The translations under genes and the position numbers were made by a program. Below the pieces are notes generated by a model that did not search any database, was not told where the DNA came from, and saw nothing but the letters and a program-made list of their open reading frames with translations. Positions 32,974-45,300 of a DNA stretch of 64,000 bases are shown here, one piece after another. Within the stretch, counting starts at the first letter, position 1. Each line of letters begins with the position of its first letter. The DNA is from Juglans regia (taxonomy: Eukaryota; Streptophyta; Magnoliopsida; Fagales; Juglandaceae), in contig NC_049901.1 of NCBI RefSeq assembly GCF_001411555.2, positions 42,028,302-42,092,301 of the forward strand, read 5' to 3'.

Positions 32974-33585
32974 TCTTGGGAATAACTATATATCTAAGAC
33001 TAACTCGAAATATAGTAGCGGAAATAAGCAAAAGAAAATATTGACAATCACACATAAACAATACCAAGATTTAAGTGGTTCAGCTCAAAGTGAGCCTACG
33101 TCCACTGGTGGGATCGGTATCAGAGATTTCACTATCAACAAAGATGGAGTACAAAAGAATAATACAAAACTTCTTTTACAAAGAAGTTATCTCTCTAGCT
33201 TTCTAACTTCTCTCAAGAAAATCACTAAAACAAACAAAAGTGATTTCTGAAGTGTAAAAACTAAAAGAGGCGCTGTTTGATATTTATAGAAATAGTGAAA
33301 ATTCACTTCTGTGAACATTGGCTCGAGCGAACTCTCAAGCGAGTGTCGAGCCAGCGTAGGGTTTTGACATTTCGCTCAAGCTAACAGAAGAGCGGCATCG
33401 AGCGATGCCGAGCAAAGCTCTCGAACTTGCATATCGCTCGAGCTGAATCTCGAGCGATGTCGAACGAAACTCTCGAAATGCATTTCGCTCGAGCTGAATG
33501 TCGAGCGAAGCTCTCGGACTGCATTTCGCTCGAGCGAACATACGACATAGCACTATTTCAACTGAATGCAAGCCACCTCTTAACA
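32974..33585 (-). repeat. Copia 3' LTR
   Basis: 612 bp. On the minus strand it begins TGTTAAGAGGTGGC. Its other end has lost the terminal CA (TCTTGGG where the 5' LTR has TGTTGGG on the plus strand). 33315-33540 is a CTCGAGC-rich repeat block, near the start of U3. Confidence 0.85.
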
Positions 33586-33675
33586 AATCTCCACCTTGGC
33601 TTGAACTCTGCCAATTCCAACACAAAAAACCTCTAACCACAAAACCAACCCCCACCACCGAATCCCTTGAGGGAA

Positions 33676-36600
33676 TCACAAAATGCGAACACCAATTAAG
33701 TCCAAACAGAGTTTGAACTTGTATACTACAACTAGCTTTGTCATCATATCTGATGGATTCTCAGTAGTAGCAATTTTCAGAATCTCTATAACACCCTCTG
33801 TAACAATCTCTCTGAGAAAATGATACCTGACATCAATGTGCTTCGTTCTCTCATGATACATTTGATTTTTGATCAAATGTATTGCACTCTGACTGTCACG
33901 GAATACTGAAATCCCATCTTGCTATAATCCCAAATCATTGATCAAACCTTTCAACCAAATGGCCTCCTTAACAGCCTCTGCTGCTGCCATGTACTCTGCC
34001 TCTGTAGTTGATAAAGCAACAGTGGATTGCAGTAGCAGACCCACACAAAGTGAAAACATAACCTGTCAATGATCTTCTTTAATCTAAGTCTCCAGCATAA
34101 TCTGAATCAACAAAACCAGTAACTTTGGAACTGAGATCAACATCTCTATCAAATATTAAGCCAAAGTTCAAAGTTTCTCTCAAATACCTGAGTATCCATT
34201 TCACAGCCTGCCAATGAGTCTTACCTGGATTAGCCATATACCTGCTAACTATGCTCACTGCCTGTGAAATGTCTGGACGAGTGCAAACCATTGCATACAT
34301 TATATTGCCAACTGCACTGGAATAAGAAACACTAGCCATGAACCGTTCCTCCTCATCTGTCTGAGGAGATAGAGAAGCTGAAGGTTTAAAGTGCATAACA
34401 AGTGGTGTATTTACTGGTTTGGAATCAAACATTCCAAATCTCTGGAGAACTTTTTCAATGTACTTTCCCTGGGACAAGTACAACTTCCCAGCTTTCCTAT
34501 CTCTAAAGATCTCCATCCCCAAAATCTTCTTTGCAGCACCTAAGTCTTTCATTTCAAACTCATTTTTGAGTTGGGTCTTTAACAAACCAATGTCAGATAT
34601 ACCTCTAGCAACAATAAGCATATCATAAACATATAGTAGCAAATAAATGAAAGACTTATCAGATAACTCCTTATGATAAACACAACTATCATAGTTACTT
34701 CTCAAATAACCATGATCAATCATAAAGGAATCAAAACGTTTATACCATTGTCTTGGAGACTGCTTCAAACCATATAATGATTTCTTCAATCTACACACAT
34801 GATCTTCTTTACTTTCAACAATGAACCCCTCTGGCTGATGCATATAAATGGTCTCGTCAAGCTCACCATGTAGGAACGCTGTTTTAACATCAAATTGCTG
34901 TAGCTCTAGGTCATACAATGCTACTATAGCAAGTAGCACTCTGATCGAACTGTGTTTCACAACTAGAGAGAAGACTTCATTGAAGTCGATGCCTTTTCTC
35001 TGACTGAAGCCCTTAGCAACTAAGCGTCCCTTGTATCTTGCATCTGGAATTCCCTCTTTTCTTTTGAAGACCCATTTGCAGCCAACAATCTTCACCTTCT
35101 TTGGCAACAAAACCAAATCCCATATTTGGTTTTTGTGAAGAGACTCAATCTCTTTAATCATAGCTGCGCACCACTGTGCAGATTCTTCGCTTTTGATAGC
35201 TTCTGAATAACTAGAAGGCTCCTGACCAACAATATTCTCTGCCGTAATAAGAGCATACATCACCATATCTGCATGAGCATATCTCTGAGGTGGTCTAATC
35301 TACCTCCTCTGTCTACCAGTAGCTATATTGTAGTCTTGCTCACCTTGTGCGCCGCTACAGGAATCAGAGTCATGCTCATCTGCAATGGCAAGATCTTGGG
35401 CGCCACTGGGCAACCCTTGTGGCGCTTCCACCTGAAACTCCACCTGCTTTCCAATATCCTGTTATTTTCCTGTAGACACAGTAATCTCTTTTCTCGGATT
35501 AAGCATAGATTTTTCATCAAATACGACATCCCTACTAATCACAAACCTAGGTGATTTAGGATCAATACACCACAACCTAAATCCCTTCACCCCACTAGAA
35601 TACCCAATGAATATGTCTTTCTTTGCCCTTGGCTCAAGTTTTCCATCGTTAACATGAAAATATGCAGGACAACCAAAAATTTTCAAATTTGAATAATCAG
35701 CATAAGTATCAGACCATACCTCATTTGGAGTCTTCAAACCAATAGCTGTGGCTGGAGAACGATTGACTAAGAAGCAGGCTGTGTTGATTGCTTCAGCCCA
35801 GAAATCCTTAGACAAGCCTGCATTAGAAAGCATACTACGGGCTCTCTGCAAGAGAGTCCTGTTCATCCGTTCAGCTACCCCATTTTGCTGTGGAGTATGT
35901 CTAACTGTACGGTGTCTGGCAATACCTTCATTTTTACAGAATTCATCAAACTCACTTCCGCAAAACTCCATACCATTGTCAGTTCGAAGTCACTTAATTT
36001 TCTTGCCCGTCTGATTTTCAATCAAAGCTTTCCACTGTTTGAAGTTAACAAATACATCGTTTTTCTGCTTCAGAAAATAAACCCAAACTTTCCGTAAAAA
36101 ATCATCAATGAATGTAAGCAAATACTGAGCTCCACCTTTTGATAGAACGGAAGATGGACCCCAAAGATCCGAATGAATATAGTCCATAGAACTTTTGGTT
36201 CTGTGAACCCCTGTAGAAAACTGAACCCTGCATTGTTTTCCAAACACACAATGTTCACAGAAATCAAGTTTTCCTATCTTCTGGTCACATAACAAACCTT
36301 GCTTACTCAGAATGTACATCCTTTTCTCACTCATATGACCCAAACGCATGTGCCACAAACGAGTGACATCTGAGTTTGGATCATCTGAAACAGACACTGC
36401 AGCTGCACCTGTCACTGTAATACCCTGAAGGAAATAAAGACCATTTGTCTTATCTCCTTTCATCACAACCATGGAGGCTTTACTGACTCTGATAGCTCCA
36501 CCTTCACCAGTGTATTTAAAATCCAAAGAATCAAGAGTACCCAAAGAAATAAGATTCTTTTTCAACTATGAAATGTGTCGAACATTAGACAATGTCCTGA

Positions 36601-37633
36601 CAATTCCATCAAACATCTTTATCCTAACTGAACCAATCCCAGCAATTTTACAAGCTATATCATTCCCTAACAGAACGGAACCACCGTTGACTGATTCATA
36701 ATTAGTAAACCAGTCCCTCTTGGGACACATATGAAAAGTGCAAGCTGAGTCCATGACCCACTTGTCACTAAAGCGACTACTGGAGTCGCTAATTGCTAGA
36801 ACAATATCTGAGTCGTTAAACCTTTCATCAGCAACACTAACGGCATTAGAGGAACTAGTGCCATCCTCTTTGTTTTTCAGTTTTGGACACTCATTTTTGT
36901 AATGACCAAACTTATGGCAGTAATGACATTTGACATTTTTCTTACTAAACTTTGACTGTGAACTACCCCTAGATTTACCCTTATACTTCTCTGAACCCCT
37001 GTCAGTTGATCTATCCCTGCTCGAGGACCCCTTAACAAACAAGCCACTAGCTTGTTCATTAGTGCCTTTCACACTCAATTTATTCCTCAATTCCTTAGAA
37101 TTCAAAGCAGATTTTACATCTACCAAGGAAATTATATTTCTACCATACAACATGGAATTCACAAAATTCTCAAAAGATATGGTTAATGAACACAAAATAA
37201 TTAATGCTTGATCCTTTTCTTCAAGCTTAATATCAATATTCTTCAAATCCATAATGATTTTATTAAATTCATCTAGGTGTTCATAAATAAGAGTACATTC
37301 CTTCATTTTGAGAGTGTATAACCGTCATTTCAAATACAAATGGTTGGTGAGAGATCTCTTCATGTACAAATTCTCAAGTGCAGACCAAAGACTAGTTGCA
37401 GTCTCCTCGTCAGCAACCTCCCTTAAAACTCCATCAGATAATGACAAAAGAATAGTACTATGTACCTTTTCTTCTTCTTCTTTTGAAGGAGCCGGAGAAT
37501 CATCAGATACATTCTCTTCTAATACTTTTGACAAGCTCTGTTGTCGCAGTAAAGCCTTCATCTTGATGCGCCATAAACTGAAACTGTTCTGACCGTCAAA
37601 TTTCTCAACTTCAAACTTAGCCATAGCCATCAC
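33676..37633 (-). pseudogene. Copia gag-pol polyprotein, several stops and a lost catalytic Asp
   Basis: Starting at 37633, the gag region carries a CCHC zinc knuckle (CHYCHKFGHYKNEC) near 36900. The protease-like DSACTFHMCP follows near 36750, then the GAG-pre-integrase HMRLGHMSEKR region, an integrase core, a reverse transcriptase (35266-34079), and an RNase H end (33876-33676) in another frame. In-frame stops lie at 37325, 36566, 35990, 35462, about 35300 and 34079. The polymerase motif reads YVYD where copia has YVDD, so an essential Asp is gone. Several stops fit CAG-to-TAG or TGG-to-TGA changes. This copy cannot be autonomous. Confidence 0.9.
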
Positions 37634-37668
37634 ACCAGATCACACTGAGCCAACCTCTGATACCAGTT

Positions 37669-38322
37669 TGTTGGGAATAACTATATATTTAAGACTAACT
37701 CGAAGTATAGTAGCGGAAATAAGTAAAAGAAAATACTGACAATCACATAGAAATAACACCAAGATTTAAGTGGTTTAGCTCAAAGTGAGCCTACTTCCAC
37801 TAGTGGGGTCAGTATTAGAGATTTCACTATCAACAAAGATGGAGTACAAAAGAATAATACAAAACTTCTTTCACAAAGAAGTTATCTCTCTAGCTCTCTA
37901 ACTTCTCTCAAGAAAATCACTAAAACAAACAAAAGTGATTTATAAAGTGTAAAAAATAAAAGAGGTGTCGTTTGATATTTATAGAAACAGTGAAAATTCA
38001 CTTCTGTGAACATTGGCTCAAGCGAACTCTCGAGCGAGCGTAGGGTTTTGACATTTCGCTCAAGCTAACAGAAGAGCGGCAGCGAGCGAAACTTTCGGAC
38101 TTGCATATCGCTCGAGCTGAATCTCGAGCGAAGCTCTCGGACTTGCATATCGCTCGAGCTGAATCTCGAGCGATGTCGAGCGAAGCTCTCGGACTGCATT
38201 TCGCTCGAGCTGAATGTCGCGTGAAGCTCTCGGACTGCATTTTGCTCTAGCTGAATGAACTTCCGCTCGAGCGAACATACGACATAGTACTATTTCAACT
38301 GAATTCAAGCTACCTCTTAACA
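37669..38322 (-). repeat. Copia 5' LTR
   Basis: 654 bp with intact TG...CA ends (TGTTAAGAGGTAGC at one end and CCCAACA at the other on the minus strand). The CTCGAGC block lies at about 38020-38285 and has one more unit than the 3' LTR. It should hold the element's promoter in U3, but I see no certain TATA box. Confidence 0.88.
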
Positions 38323-38327
38323 CATAT

Positions 38328-40626
38328 AAAGGGTGAGAATTTGAGATGGGTGTCGCACCAACATGCTGTGCAGTGCAGCAGCATTCACTCTAAACTAACA
38401 CTAGTTGGCCTCCTCCACCTGCTATAGGTGTACCTACATCTGCGACTGATTAGCTTTCTTACGCTGTACAAATCCAAGTTTTACATCTCCATCTACCAGC
38501 CCTTGACATATTAGCTTTCTTATGCTGTGATAATCCAAGTTGATATCGCCAACTGCCAGCCCTTCTTGACATATGACTTTGGAGATGGAACTACTCGAAT
38601 ACCAAATGCAAAGATATAACCATGATGGCTAGTTTTAGGAACTTAATGTTCTTGGGATTGTACATGTAATTAACCTCAAAACCTATGTCTTCCTCTATAT
38701 CATTCATTCACATTCAGTGTCAACAATTTCACTTGGATTTCTTAGACTGCCTTGTCATTCACCTTTCTTTGGCATGGCCTACAGATTCGACGAAAAAGAA
38801 TGCTTCAAATGAATATTTAAGTGATTTTCTTGGTGGTTGATAGGATCTGAAACCATCACCTAGCCTTTACCAAGCCGTTACTTTAGGCTTATTGGTTCCA
38901 AAGTCAATCTTCAGACTTTCAAACAAATCTTAATGATGCCACAATTACTAGTTTGAAGACAAACGGGATATCATGTTGAGGCCATGCGGTTGTGACATTG
39001 ATTGACAATTTGGGGTTTCAAGGTTCTTTCTCTGTCAACATATTGGCAGCCCTCCAAACTCCAGAGTTCAGATGTTTGTTTTTATATTCATAGTTTCTAT
39101 TGAAATGCTAATGATTTCTCTATCAGAAACGGATCCATGATTTCAAATGAACATAACCTTGATGCTTCCCACTTCATAACCTGTTCATTGAATATCCAAA
39201 TCTGGTCTACATAGATTTTGTTTTATTTCATTTAAAAAAAAAGGGTCTCTGTAGCCCACAAATGCACCTTGTCCTACCACTCAATCTGTTGTCGCACATT
39301 TGGACACCTAAAAAGAACTTCAAAATATTATTATGAAGAAAATCCACATTCAGCCGAACTTTAGATGGGTCAAAGTGGGTAGGGGCACTCGGTCACACTC
39401 CAAATGAGACAGAAACGACTGCAGAGGAATCTTGGCCCTGTCACTTCAAGCATAACAAAGGTGGGAAACACTCTTGGTCCACCTCTGCGGACCTTACACC
39501 GTACAATAAATCTTGTTTAAACACTTCTCCTAACAAGGAAGCTGGTTGGCTTTCCTATTAGAGTAAAATGCTAAAATCCAAGTTCAAGCCTCAAAACTTT
39601 GCAAAGAAACCACTTGAGGCTCTAAATATCTGAATTTTGAAGTAATCACTCAGCACTTCGCATTTGGAGAAAAAGCTATTCAATTTTAGATATATATATA
39701 TATATTTTCTTTTTTTCTTTTTTCTTTTTTCTGGTGTGTAGCTTGATCATTCTTGTTATTGCTTCATGTTGGCAGTTGACGCTGCAGCGAATGATTAATG
39801 AGCCTCATGTGGTTGAAGAAGAAGTTCTTGAGTTGACACCATTAACCTCTCAGTTTTTCATATGAGTTGCATTTTCAATCTATGATATATCCATTTTATC
39901 ATAAAACCATATTTTAATCAATACAGTTGTTCTTCAACTGATAATCTGAAACTTTAGATTTATTTTTCTTTCCATATTTCACCAATCTCATGCACAATGA
40001 ATTTTTTTGACCAACTGATGGTTGCTTGCTTGATCTAGGATCTACAAACCCATTGAGTTGACGCCTCAACCTCTTAATTGCTTGCTTGAGCAGCAAGTTC
40101 ATCTGATTTAGACTCTGGACATATACTATTTATCATTTTTCAACTCCAAATGCAGAACTTTTTTTCCAATGGCATATTGGAATCAAAGTCAATTTAGAAA
40201 CCTGTTTATTGACACACTAAGCACATCACCAATGTAGAAGCCCACTACATCAGCTAGCATAGCTGCATAAAAAAGTCTTTATGCTTTGAGTTTTTTGTAT
40301 TACCATTCTAAGTCCCAAAGTAAGTGGTGTGTTTACACAACAGCTTGGAAGCAACAGAACCCGGTGATGGCAAACATTACTGAACTTGATATTGGCTGCA
40401 CAATCACAAATCATTGCTTAGGAGCACGCCTTTGCTGAACACAAGTTCTCTCGACCCTTTTTGACAGTTAAAAGACAGACACCTTTTAATTACTAATAGC
40501 CAAATAATTAACTTCATGATAGACCCCTAGTTATATATTAGGTATTTCAATTAATAAAATTCTGGTTTGGTGATACTTTACTTTTACTGTCTGTAGTGGC
40601 TTGTGCATCTTCATATGACGGTAGTC

Positions 40627-40670
<44 letters not shown>

Positions 40671-41099
40671 TCTTTATTTATTTGTCCCCGTCTATGATTA
40701 TCTTTGCATGGTCTTGGTTAGAAAAACCAATTTGGTTATTGATGCCTAAATGGATGGAAGTAACTTTTTTGCTGCAGAAGAATGATATGGAATTTAAAAA
40801 AAAAAAAAAAACTTAAATAAGCACTATATACAAGTTTATTACATAGAGAGTAAAATGGAACGATATGAGAATCCTCATTCAGAAGTAGAATGATGATCTT
40901 TACCAAAAACAAAAATCCTCCCCTCTGCATTAAGTGGAGCACTTCATGCTGTGTTTCTGCTTTGCTTTGCCTGCATGAATCATGTTCATAAATAAGAGTC
41001 AGAATCTTATTTCCAGTATGACTTATTGTCAAGTTCTATCCAACTGGCAGTGCCTTCGGCGATTTTTAAAAGCGCAAGTATGTAGATTCATCGTAAGTG
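38328..41099. other. Intergenic region between copia element and D27
   Basis: About 2.8 kb with no long open frame and no strong protein match. A (TA)n tract lies at 40630-40669. A short exon-like stretch, 39778-39864 after an AG, encodes LTLQRMINEPHVVEEEVLEL and then a stop; its origin is unknown. The right end should include the D27 3' UTR on the minus strand. Confidence 0.5.
40630..40669. repeat. (TA)n microsatellite
   Basis: Uninterrupted TA dinucleotides, about 20 units. Confidence 0.95.
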
Positions 41100-44000
41100 T
41101 TAAAGCATGGTGATTTTTAAAGAACTGGGAAGAACCAGAAATATATAAGCATTCAGTTCCAGGTGAAGGGGTTTTGAATTACTACATTGTTTATAGCATG
41201 GTTGCTTGAGTGCTGGATCATCGGTTGAAGCTGGGGAATCCTGACCAAATATCATCTCGCAACTCATATCATCAAAATCTGCAAATCAGAAGGTACAGCA
41301 TAATTGTGTTACCGTTCAAAGATTGTAAGATTTAGTGATCATATGCTTCTAAACAATTGACTCGCACACATGTGACTAATGTTCAACTTAAGTGCTTTCA
41401 GTGGGTGCTTTTGGATTCTTGTGGTAAGTTGCACATGGGATAGCTAATTGAAGGATAATTGGCTTCATGAGAAACAGACAAATTTAGTGTCTTTCATTAT
41501 ACAATGCAGTGTAGAGCACTAATCATGAATGTTTTGAGTCACGATTAGGAATTCAGGTAGTAATCTCACCAGCAAAAATATGTAATCATATGTTGTTAAG
41601 TGCTAGGATTCTCACCAAACTTGGATGGGTCTACATGCAGTTTTGTACCCTAAGTGGCTAACTCGGGGCCCTCCATTGACATGATGAGCGTGGCCTCCAC
41701 TTCTTTAGTGCAGGAAATGCTACAGTTCCAACTAGAAGTCGTTTTTCTTTCATTGATCTTTGTTCCTTTTTCTGTATGCTAATTTTCCTTTTAAGAGGAA
41801 ATTTAAGGTTTTCATATCTTAGATAGCAACTTTTCCTGTTCTTGTTCTCCTAATAAGAATGAGGTAGAAAAAATAAATAAATCCAATTTTTATATTAACT
41901 TAGTGGAGAATCCTATTGGGGTTGTCTCACATTGGTTGTGGAATGGACTAGTGGTCAGTTTATAAGTGTAAGGAAAAGCCTCATCCCTTAAGCTAGCCTT
42001 TGGGGTTGAGAAAGGCCAAAGACTATCCAAAACTGATATCAGAGCTTAGGTTTACCAACAATCCGCAGGAGAAACAGATTGTCACTACCCTGATCCAGGG
42101 CCCGATGTGTGAGGGGAAGATTGTTGGGGTTGTCCCACATCGAAAGAGCTGGTGGTCAGTTTATAAGTGTGAGTAAAAGTCTCATCCCTCGAGCTAGCTT
42201 TTGGAGTTGAGAGAGGCCCAAGACCACCTAACAAATCCTTCCTCTCTGTCTATATGCAATTTACCAAAATTTCCCAAACGAACAAGATGCTGATAATTTG
42301 GCTCATTACTGAGTATTTAAGATTGTGCTTGCTGCAAGTATATAGAAGCTAGATGGGGATACTTACTAGGGACCATATTGACTGGCATTCCCAGGGAGTC
42401 CTTGATAAAGGCTTGGGATGGCATTTTGCAGAGATTAATACACATTCCCACACAATTGGTCTCCTCCAAAAACCTGCAACGTTGAAGGACAATATTAGAG
42501 GATTACGTGGAAGATGCCAAGGCTTGGTGAAATCAAGATGATTTTGACATTGGTAACAAATTTGCTGATGATCATGATGGTCATGATGGCGAGAGAGAAG
42601 AATACTCTAGGGGTGACACAATCATTGGAGCAGATTGTCTTACATGGAAGTGTCTTAGGTTGGTGAGGTGGGGCATAGTCTTGAGTCGATATTCACAGTA
42701 TACAGAGAAGGGTGAAGATAAAGTTACCTGCACTTTTTTATGTGGACTACATTCCTCTCTCTTCTTCCGTTGAGCTCCGACTCCCTTACCTTATTTTGTG
42801 AAATTTATAAGGTGACTCCAGTTAGATTCGATGAACAATCTTGTATCAGGATCTTATTTGCAGATTGCTCTGCATTTATGCATGCATTATGTGTGTGCCT
42901 GCACATTTGTTAGTGATTGATCCCAAAAGGATGAAATTCTAACAGTTGAAGGCAATGCAAAGGCAAAAATTTTCAAGACCGGTGCTTCCATGAATGTGAA
43001 CCAGACCAATATTGACTCTTAACCGGTTTGGATTGGAAACCCATCTCAACTCATCTCATCTCATCATTACAACTTTCTCAAATTTTCACACAAAATATAA
43101 TAAACAATTCAACTTTTTCAAATCCCAAAATAATAATAATATTAAAAAATAATATTCTAATAATATTTTATTCAACTCTTCTAAAACCATCTTAACTCAT
43201 CTCAAACCATTCTAACAATATTGATATTGAATGATGATGCAAGATAATTATTCACGCATCATCTTAATCACTTGAGATGCCACTTGCTACATGGACATAA
43301 TTTGTGCCCCGCTTAATATTATGAACAGAAGCAAATGCCAGTGGTGAAATGCAATGCTTGGCAGAACCAGAGGAGCTAATATGTCAAGTTTTCCAAATCA
43401 ACTCCTCTCCCATCTGATCTACTATTAGAAAAATGTTATTCGTCATCCCCGACATGGCATCAAATGATTGGCTGATAAGTTAAAAGGAGTACATAGTTTT
43501 CCAATTATTTAATGCCACGCAAGAGAATGATGAACAATATTTCTCATTAATGTTCCAATACCATGAAAAACTATGCTGGACTAATTACTTATCTGCATTA
43601 CACACTGTTGGAAATGCATGCCTATGTTGTTTAAGGAGCATTATGTCACAGATTTTAACCTGTCGCCTTGTCAGGTACTCATTCACATGTATTTTGTATT
43701 TTTGTTTTCTTTAAGTCACTATCAAATTATACTCATCAATTAATGATGAGTCATGGATGACTCTCAGTCTAACATGGTGCACGTTGTATCCCCTCCTGTT
43801 CCTATTACCTAGCTTGTTCGTGTTTTCTCATGATTTTTTCATAATAAATTTGTACTAAAAAAGGTGCCAGAGTAATTTCACATATATTTAAAAATAATAT
43901 TCTATCCTTACCTCGCAGTATCCCACCAGCCAAGCAAAAAACACAGTGGTGAAGGCTGCAAAATATTCCCTTGCTAATTTAGATTGGGGTAGCAGTGTCT

Positions 44001-45162
44001 TTATCTGTCATCGGTCACAAAGACATCAAGAATTAGTGAATGATCATTAACTAACAAAGCATATAATAAATCATATTTCAAAATAAAATATAAGAAATTA
44101 GCACTATTAAAATCCATGTAATGACTTATATATGAGACATGGGTTTGTGCAGGAATCTTTTCAATCGACTCCATAAATTAAGCACACATCTTGAAAGCTC
44201 AGTCTCAAACAACGATTAATAAAAAGCACATATGCAGTTTAATTTGCAGCTTTCCTGAGTTTTCTCGAGTTGGCTTTTTACATTAAAATTGTTGGAGTAC
44301 TAAGTTTCTAGCCTCAAAAAATTGCAACACTGCTTGTGGATACTAAATTTCAATGCAAAAAATCCAAACTAGCTGTTGTGGATTTGCAGTACATTAGATT
44401 GACGAATGCTTTTTTCTTTGTTCTTTCTTTTGTTTCTGAGGAGACAGAATTCAGAAGTGTTGAACTACAACTGAAAATTGTAATGAACATTGAAGGAAAA
44501 CAAGATAATCTGGATCGTCCTCTTGTATCAACCTGCACTGAGGTTGAAAAATATTGCATCTGCATAACTGGGTTCTGGAAAACGTGATAAAAAACGTCAC
44601 CACAGTTCCTCATGGAGAAAAATAAGAAGCTAGAGTTGAGTCGAATGCATGAGAATAAATCATTTTCTTCTACACTAATTTTTTAAAGAAATTGAAAAGT
44701 AAATGGACTTGCCAAAGAGAGGATTGGCCTTGGGAAGGCTCTCTCGAGGGCGTGAATGACCACTTCACGTTGTTGAATTGGATTAAAGTTTTGTGATGCC
44801 ATTCGAGCTGCCTCCACCAAGCTTTCATAGCCACTCTTGCTGTTCCTTAACCCTGTAAATATATAAACTTTCATGATTAGTTTTTCTTAGTCCATGCATA
44901 TATAATATCCCACAAAAACTGATACATGAGACAGAAATGAACCTGTTGCAGCTTGAACACTCTGGGATAGATGGTTTATGGCTATCTGATCGAACCAGTT
45001 ATCATTATAGAAGTTAGTCTTTCTTGCTTCTTTTGTTACGTTTTCCGAGGGCCTCGTGAGCACGGCAAGAACAGGAGAGCATACTGGTTTACAAGGGTGC
45101 CTCCGGCGAGCCAAAGTTGAGAGAGGGCTCCTGCTCTGAGCAAGAAAATAATTTGCATCCAT
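41100..45162 (-). CDS. D27: DWARF27 beta-carotene isomerase, 6 exons, one GC-AG intron
   Basis: Minus-strand exons: 45162-44943, 44852-44713, 44004-43912, 42790-42729, 42473-42367, 41278-41100. They join in frame to 266 aa, the usual D27 size. D27 is a plastid iron protein that converts all-trans to 9-cis beta-carotene, the first step of strigolactone synthesis before CCD7 and CCD8. The N-terminal 50 residues are Ser/Arg/Pro-rich like a transit peptide. The family core follows: [58 protein letters not shown], and the Cys cluster C171, C179, C183, C187, with [12 protein letters not shown] and DPALKQPCY later (C214, C235, C239). Intron 2 has a GC donor (GCAAGT). GYCEV replaces the usual GPSEV. 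The last 25 residues after PCYKQC look hydrophobic and unlike other D27 tails as I remember them, so the final exon may end differently. Confidence 0.93.
41914..42233. mobile_element. TRIM (miniature LTR retrotransposon) in D27 intron 5
   Basis: 320 bp in all. LTRs 41914-42032 and 42122-42233 share a GTGGTCAGTTTATAAGTGT-type block and CTCATCCC. The right LTR runs TGTTGGGGTTGTCCC to CACCTAACA. A primer binding site, TGATATCAGAGC (42034-42045), follows the left LTR by one base, and a purine tract, GTGAGGGGAAGA (about 42109-42120), precedes the right LTR. Target duplications AATCC are perfect (41909-41913 and 42234-42238). The internal region of about 90 bp has no coding capacity. The LTRs differ by an indel and roughly 20 bases, so it is not young. 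Confidence 0.88.
43023..43212. mobile_element. Tourist-like MITE in D27 intron 3
   Basis: 190 bp from CCGGTTTGGATTGG, with the core AATATAATAAACAATTCAAC and AATAATAATAATATTAAAA, flanked by TAA (43020-43022 and 43213-43215). The right terminal inverted repeat is degraded. Confidence 0.75.
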
Positions 45163-45300
45163 TTCAGAGAGAGACAGAGAGACAGAGAGAGAGAGAGAGT
45201 CTGATGAAAGCCTGAATAGTGAATAGTACGAGTTACATGTAGAACCTCCGAGCAAATAAAAACAAAGACTGCATGAGGAGAATTTCGAGGGAAGCCATGC
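45163..45300 (-). promoter_or_regulatory. D27 5' leader with (GA)n / (CT)n tract
   Basis: Just upstream of the D27 start codon, plus-strand GAGAGAGACAGAGAGACAGAGAGAGAGAGAGAG (about 45165-45199) is a CT tract in the gene's sense. No in-frame upstream ATG replaces the chosen start, which gives a sensible transit peptide. No clear TATA box is seen. Confidence 0.4.

Larger units (their letters stand above)
32974..38322 (-). mobile_element. Complete Ty1/copia retrotransposon, inactivated, with 5-bp target duplication
   Basis: 5' LTR 37669-38322 and 3' LTR 32974-33585 bracket a gag-pol region read on the minus strand. Perfect direct repeats CATAT lie at 32969-32973 and 38323-38327. The primer binding site TGGTATCAGAGG (37654-37665, complementary to initiator Met-tRNA) lies three bases inside the 5' LTR. 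A purine-rich tract, AAGGTGGAGATT on the minus strand (about 33586-33597), borders the 3' LTR. The domain order gag, protease, integrase, reverse transcriptase, RNase H is the copia order. The LTRs differ by many substitutions and short indels, so the insertion is not recent. Confidence 0.92.

Noticed and set aside
33335..33679. Open frame in the copia 3' LTR
   Set aside because: It is produced by the same CTCGAGC repeat and an adjacent LTR end; not a gene.
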